The translations under genes and the position numbers were made by a program. The notes beneath the pieces are model-generated. The model saw only the letters and a list, made by a program, of their open reading frames with translations, was not told the DNA's origin and made no database searches. This document shows positions 8,341-12,500 of a stretch of DNA of 12,500 nt, in pieces. The stretch is from Actinidia chinensis. Its lineage: Eukaryota > Streptophyta > Magnoliopsida > Ericales > Actinidiaceae. The stretch lies in contig CM018899.1 of assembly GCA_009663005.1 (NCBI GenBank), positions 10,444,262 through 10,456,761 on the forward strand, written 5' to 3'. Positions within the stretch are counted from its first letter, which is position 1; each line of letters starts with the position of its first letter.

Positions 8341-8559
8341 TCACACAAATCAGCAAGTCGAGTAGTGATAACAACATACTCAACCCCGGATTCAAACTAT
8401 ACACCAATAAGTGGGGAGAACAGGCATGATCTAGGGGGCGAGAGAAGAAGAGAGACGTAGGTGGCACATGTCCTTGTACAATAGATGTCAATGCACTACT
8501 CAGTATTTCTCCCTTTTCACCTACTTGTGGCAACATAAAAATGTTTAGTTCAAGAGTCA
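8341..8559 (-). pseudogene. Protease-RT linker region, decayed
   Basis: The reading frame from the protease end continues here, with MTLELNIF (about 8540) being the last part I can match. Downstream text to 8341 is not recognisable, though a frame stays open until about 8336. It is the variable spacer between protease and RT seen in this lineage. Confidence 0.4.
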
Positions 8560-8994
8560 TTCCCAAAAGATAACGGACTATCCCATTCCTACATTGAATA
8601 AGCCTTGGAGGGTAGGAAAGAAAGGGACGCCCAAAGATGACGGGAATTTGACTTTTTCCGGTGGGCCACATGTTGCATATCAAGTATAAAAATCCACCGG
8701 AACGTAGAACTTTTTCTGAACCAAGACATTTTCTACTCTTCCTCTTGGGTCCGTATGCTACGATCGGCTAGTGAGTGTCACCGTGGTTGGTTAACTCTCC
8801 AAACCGAAACTTTTCGTTAAACGAGTAGGGAAGAAGATAATACTTGCACCTAGATCAGCAAAGCGTGGCTCAATCTTGGTGTCCCCTAGACTCTCAGAAA
8901 TTGTAGGACACCCGGGGTCCTTATCACTTGGGCGACGGTTTTGGTGACTGATAGAACTAGCTTGCTCCATCAAAAAATGCCTTGTCGTAGACAT
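8560..8994 (-). pseudogene. Aspartic protease remnant
   Basis: The protease cuts the Gag-Pol precursor. On the - strand KDPGCPTISESLGDTKIE precedes the active-site motif DLGAS (8842-8856), followed by FFPTRLTKSFGL. After a broken middle (8690-8790), the C-terminal half reads KSQIPVIFGRPFLS and IQCRNG, then GMTLELNIF. The layout (DxGAS, then about 90 codons later an IxGRPFL motif) is that of retropepsin-like proteases of Athila and Tat elements. The Asp of the active site is kept but the frame is broken between the two halves. Confidence 0.8.
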
Positions 8995-9190
8995 TCAATG
9001 GCGCTGACAGATGCACAATCTTTGAGGAACTGGCATATGCGGGGGATGTGCTTTATTGCATCCAAAAAGTGGAATGTTGATCTTACTTGCTCAAAGAGCT
9101 TGGTAAATCTCGGCATGATTATTCGGCCTTTAGTGCTCTCACTCGTTGAGGAAACTGGGCCAGATTGGGCATTGGTTATTTGGGCCAATT
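8995..9190 (-). pseudogene. Gag-protease linker remnant
   Basis: The open stretch at 8970-9188 reads FTKLFEQVRSTFHFLDAIKH, then IPRICQFLKDC. This matches the conserved F..LF..V...IPFLDAIKQIP.YAKFLK block that precedes the protease in Athila-type elements. It is in a different frame from the protease start, showing a frameshift near 8980. Confidence 0.7.
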
Positions 9191-10870
9191 ACTCTCTTCT
9201 GGGTCTGTGCACCCACTTGGGGGGATCACACATGATCACATGAGGTGGCAGGTGAGGGGAGTCTTGTTTGTTGAGATGGTTTTGGAAGCATGTTTTATCG
9301 ATCTCCTTACACTCCCATCAAAGTAGTGATGGCCTTTAGTGCTCTATGGTGGCTTGAAGCCACTGGAAACTACCACTTGATGTTGACCTTGGGGTTCGAT
9401 TGTGGTTAGGAAGGAAACTTCCTATCTCTTGTTGCACGCCCCCCATAGACGCGGTTAATTTACCAGTTGGGTCTTTAGGTCAAAAACTTTGAGAAAGTTG
9501 AGCATTGGGGTTTGTTGTTGTTTTTGATTGAAAGCTTGTGGATTTGCTGAATGCCTGCCAAAGGTGTCTCCAGGTCCTCTTGCGGGGGAGGTGGTAATGC
9601 TGCGTTCGTGGAGGCCCTTGTGCGGGCATTAAGATGGGTGGTGGTGGTGCTAGGACGAAGTTTGGCCACAATTTTTCAGTATTTGCTGGGTTTTGTAGTT
9701 AGGGTAACCCTGTTACCTGAGTGTACTTGAGTGTCCATACCTCCAAGAAAATTAGGATGGAAAATGTGTTCGCCACCCAAATTATAAGTGTATGGAGTCT
9801 GGAGAATTGACTTGCTTAGGTGTGGGTTGAGAGCATTTGAGAAATTGCTCCCCAACCCTGGAGTAAATCTTTGACAGTCGGTAGAGTAGGGCAACGACTA
9901 TGTGCTATGCCCAATTGGTATAACAGATTACGCACATTCTCTCAATAATAGTTGTGTTCTTACCTTCACTGAACCTTTTATATCTAAGTTTCCAACTTGG
10001 AGTAGTGAGGCATTTAACTACAGGTCATCGTGTTCAGTAAGAGTACTTTCGGGCTCCCAATGAATTGTTGCAATGGCTCTTTCGACTATCAACAGAATTG
10101 AAAGGTCCCAAAGATTGATCTCTATCGCCACTTGTTCAAAACATCAATTGCCTCAATCAGGATTCCTTGTTTAAAAAGTACCATGACACATATATCAATG
10201 AATTGACAAATTTTTTAAGGGTGTTGTTGTTGTTTGTTGTCAGTAATGCCTTCAGAAAAAAAATTTACACTTAGCCAAGTCTCGAAAAGCCATGATGTGG
10301 AAGGAATCGCACGCTATCTTGTAACATTTTTAAGTTGCAAATGGATCAGTATCTTAGTCGAAAATTTTGGCACAGCTTTCTCAAAGCTATTGTTTATGCA
10401 TGGGGAAAGACTTATTGAAAAATCAGCTTATAACTCTACCTTCGTACTCCCCAACGCGGATTGAGGAGTAAGCCAAGTTTAGCCTTCTCCTTAGATAGAA
10501 AGGAAAACATTTTTAAGTGAGCTATCTCCTCAGACTGACGAGGCTCCAGGAAAGGTAGCAAAGTAACTCTTCCCACCCCCATCACATTCCTTGAATGAGA
10601 TGAACACTTTCATTCCCATGCCATGAAAGTGGGGGAAGTTGAATCATGTTTGGTTTACAAACACCAAATGCCGATGACTGGACAGTAGTATTATGCAGAT
10701 TGGAAAGGCATTCAGGGTTTGGGGTGAGACAGAGAAATCTCGCATATACCGCTTGGGTCATTCGGGATATTGTGGGACTTGCGGGGTATTGCACCCCTTA
10801 CCCTAAATTTCAATAAAAAGACGGGTATGTTTATGGTTGTTCTACGGGTGGTTCTTTAAAAAGCCTAGAA
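9191..10870 (-). pseudogene. Gag remnant
   Basis: Gag forms the particle that packages element RNA. On the - strand the N-terminal part shows CKPNMIQLPPLSWHGNES (within 10582-10794), matching the F-E-L-K-x-x-[ML]-I-x-L-L-P-x-F-x-G block. A piece with KLFPF-like and AKLGLLLN text follows near 10470-10540, then FPMHK (10393-10407) and LPHHGFS (10282-10303), all landmarks of the retrotransposon Gag domain. The C-terminal tail has YTYNLGGEHIFHPNF (about 9770-9810) and a Gln/Asn/Pro-rich stretch (9475-9670). No CCHC knuckle is seen. Frames change often and stops are common, making this the most decayed coding part. The start codon cannot be placed. Confidence 0.75.
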
Positions 10871-11015
10871 GCATGGTCATGAAACAATACCCGGGCATAC
10901 ACCAAACCCAAAGGTCTTCTATCCTACACAAATGACAATTAAAAAAAAAAACATTTATTGAAAATAAATATCACTCTTTGTGATGTAAAATCACAAGAAA
11001 TGCAGGTTACCTAAG
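10871..11015 (-). other. Leader between gag and the primer binding site
   Basis: AT-rich, with an A-run near 10940. No coding text is recognised. This is the 5' untranslated part just inside the 5' LTR. Confidence 0.4.
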
Positions 11016-11033
11016 CTCACGGCAACAGCGCCA
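11016..11033 (-). other. Primer binding site, tRNA-Asp type
   Basis: On the - strand the sequence TGGCGCTGTTGCCG (11020-11033) pairs with the 3' end of plant tRNA-Asp (which ends CGGCAACGGCGCCA) with one mismatch in 14 bases. Extending to 18 bases adds about three more mismatches. It lies 7 bases (aaaaaac, 11034-11040) inside the 5' LTR end. Athila elements are known to use tRNA-Asp as primer. It fixes the direction of the element and the right LTR boundary. Confidence 0.8.
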
Positions 11034-11856
11034 AAAAAACTGTTCCCCGATATGGATGTTCCAAGCGTGAAACCTGTAATCAATGCAGCATAATCCGGAG
11101 TACGAGGTCAATCGCCCCAAAACAGGACTAGTGTTAAGCGAATTGTTTATAAATGAGTAAACGAATAATAATTTTTGTAAAGCAATAAAAAGAGATTTTG
11201 ATTTTTTGGAATGGGTGGTTTTGTTTTACACTATGGTAATTTATGTAACTATGAATTTAAAGGAGGCAAAGGTCCAAAAGCTCGATTCTCTTATTGCGTA
11301 CGTGAGTTTTATTCTCTCATTTTAACTCCAACAACATCTCATTTTACTATGTTTAAAATGTTAGGAAGATTTGCTTTAAATTATGTTTTCCATACAAAGG
11401 GAAAGGTTTGTGAATAGTATAGAGTGGTAAGAAATTTTATCAAACACTTGAGTGCAGGGAAATAAGCATCATATGCGATACCAAGCAAGCTGTTAAACAT
11501 GATCAAAAGATATGTACAACATAGTTAAGATCAAACGATTTGCCCATAAACCTTCACAACAAAGCATTTACATCATTTGAGAGAAATAAAACCCACCCAA
11601 TCTAGGTAAATGGATAGAATCTTACTTGACCAAGCCAAAAGATCTATCCTGCATTAGGTGTAACTGATCAATCTTTTGTGCAAAATAAACTAAGCAAACA
11701 TGGCAAAACCAGTCATTAAGAGGAATTGGATGACCGAAATAAAATATTGTAACTAAAAACTATAAAATTCTAAATACATAAAAATGTGGACACCAATTGA
11801 AAGAATATAGAAATAGCAAATAAGAAAAAATAATTAAAGCAACTAACCTCAAACTT

Positions 11857-11967
11857 CCGCCGTTGAGGCGGATGAATAAAATATAACGTAATGCAATGTA
11901 AGAAAAATAAAAATAAAAGGACTTAAACAGAAATGAACCAAGGCAAATTTAAGCCAGCCATTAGCGG
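11857..11967 (-). other. Paired CCGCC...GGC motifs in the right LTR
   Basis: CCGCC-GTTGA-GGCGG (11857-11871) is a perfect 5-bp inverted repeat with a 5-base loop. A second motif agccattagcgg lies at 11956-11967. Both correspond to motifs in the left LTR at 2474-2487 and 2581-2594. Confidence 0.4.
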
Positions 11968-12463
11968 AACTAACAAAATATTAAAACATCTAAAATATTG
12001 ACAATAAAGAAAACTTCTACATTTTAATTGAAAAGAAACTTCAGCATACAGAAACTAAAATTGTTTTTGTCTCAAAAATTAACTTACTAAAATAGCAAAA
12101 AGACAGAAATCTCAAATTGGAAGTGAAGTGCTTGTTCTTCATGCCGAATCTCTCCCAATGTGAAGGATATGTAATATTCCTACTTCTTTGCCTTCTTCCT
12201 CTCTTCTTTAAATGCCAGGAGAACTTCCCTTTTTTATTTCAAAGTCTCGGGGGTCATTCGTTTGCCCCCGTTTTAACAGCTTAGTTGCCCATGCGCCTGC
12301 CATATCTGATCCCCAGCTTGGCTCGTCTGTTGCTATTTTTTCCAGCTACTTCCGGGACTGTTTGTTCACCTGCCCTTTCACTTGTTATATCTATGTTGGT
12401 TACCTATGTGTATTTTCGCGGAGAGGAGGAGACGAGGGACAATAGAGAACGATTTAATAATCC

Positions 12464-12479
12464 CTATATATATATATAT
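12464..12479. repeat. (TA)n microsatellite in the right LTR
   Basis: A run of alternating T and A near the window end. The left LTR has its (TA)n tract elsewhere (about 3032-3044), so the two tracts grew independently. Confidence 0.7.
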
Positions 12480-12500
12480 GGAGAGATGAGAGAGAGAAAA

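Larger units (their letters stand above)
1692..12500 (-). mobile_element. Degenerate Athila-type Ty3/gypsy LTR retrotransposon, right end outside the window
   Basis: Two long direct repeats bracket a region with gag, protease, RT, RNase H and integrase remnants in that order on the - strand. The primer site matches the tRNA-Asp 3' end and a purine tract abuts the left LTR. Long LTRs (about 1.85 kb), the Asp primer, the gag-PR-RT-RH-IN order and the integrase text ([22 protein letters not shown]) all fit the Athila lineage as I know it. Coding regions are broken by frequent frameshifts and stops, so the copy cannot act on its own. If the right LTR equals the left one in length, about 0.4 kb of it lies outside and the element is about 11.2 kb. 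The left junction is in exon 4 of a decayed gene. The candidate left target duplication is gtgct at 1687-1691; its partner would be outside the window. Confidence 0.85.
11041..12500 (-). repeat. 5' LTR (right copy, truncated by the window end)
   Basis: It starts TGTTCCCC on the + strand, matching the left LTR start TGCTTCCC, and aligns with 1692 to about 3148. Compared with the left copy it has an extra block near 11096-11140 (cgccccaaaacaggactagt) that is missing or deleted there, and many one-base indels. It runs off the window in a GA-rich stretch; the remaining 0.4 kb, including its U3 end and the target duplication, is outside. Confidence 0.85.

Noticed and set aside
8941..9243. 100-codon + strand frame
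   Set aside because: Opposite strand of the gag-protease linker, where the - strand matches known Athila text.
10234..10464. 76-codon + strand frame
   Set aside because: Opposite strand of gag landmarks FPMHK and LPHHGFS.
11211..11417. 68-codon + strand frame in the right LTR
   Set aside because: Not preserved in the left LTR because of indels; chance frame.
1..12500. CRISPR array, tRNA, rRNA, bacterial operon or defence system
   Set aside because: No evenly spaced repeats, no cloverleaf sequence found by eye, and no bacterial gene organisation; the window is plant repeat DNA.

Overview
The window reads as plant nuclear DNA, probably a eudicot. It is AT-rich, has spliced gene structure, and is dominated by one large decayed Ty3/gypsy LTR retrotransposon of the Athila type. 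There is no bacterial-style gene organisation, no RNA gene and no CRISPR. I see no intact protein-coding gene; everything recognisable is broken.

Left flank, 1-1691 (+ strand): four exons of a decayed spliced gene. Three introns are indicated by GT/AG signals and by protein similarity that stops at them. It resembles a multi-copy plant protein family often annotated as 'putative gypsy-type transposon' proteins. It carries stop codons at 28-30, 178-180, 520-522 and 1430-1432, plus several frame changes. The last exon is cut by the retrotransposon right after a conserved-looking FGEGF stretch.

Retrotransposon, 1692 to beyond 12500 (coding on the - strand): the 3' LTR is on the left (1692-3542) and the 5' LTR on the right (11041 to past the window end). 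Read on the - strand from right to left, the order is: 5' LTR, a tRNA-Asp-type primer binding site (11016-11033), gag (about 10860-9190), a gag/protease linker (about 9190-9000), protease (about 8994-8560), reverse transcriptase (about 8340-7240), RNase H (about 7110-6640), integrase (about 6640-5390), a hairpin plus purine tract (5198-5163), about 1.6 kb with no recognisable gene where an envelope-like gene sits in some Athila elements, a second hairpin plus polypurine tract (3578-3543), and the 3' LTR. The order gag-PR-RT-RH-IN and the Asp-type primer site fit Athila. By eye the LTRs are only about 80% identical, with many single-base indels, so the insertion is old.

The most interesting signals are non-coding: the duplicated 'hairpin + AAGTTGGGG' module, a pair of CCGCC...GGC motifs kept in both LTRs, and the insertion into a spliced gene. 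I found no evidence of a new defence or metabolic system.
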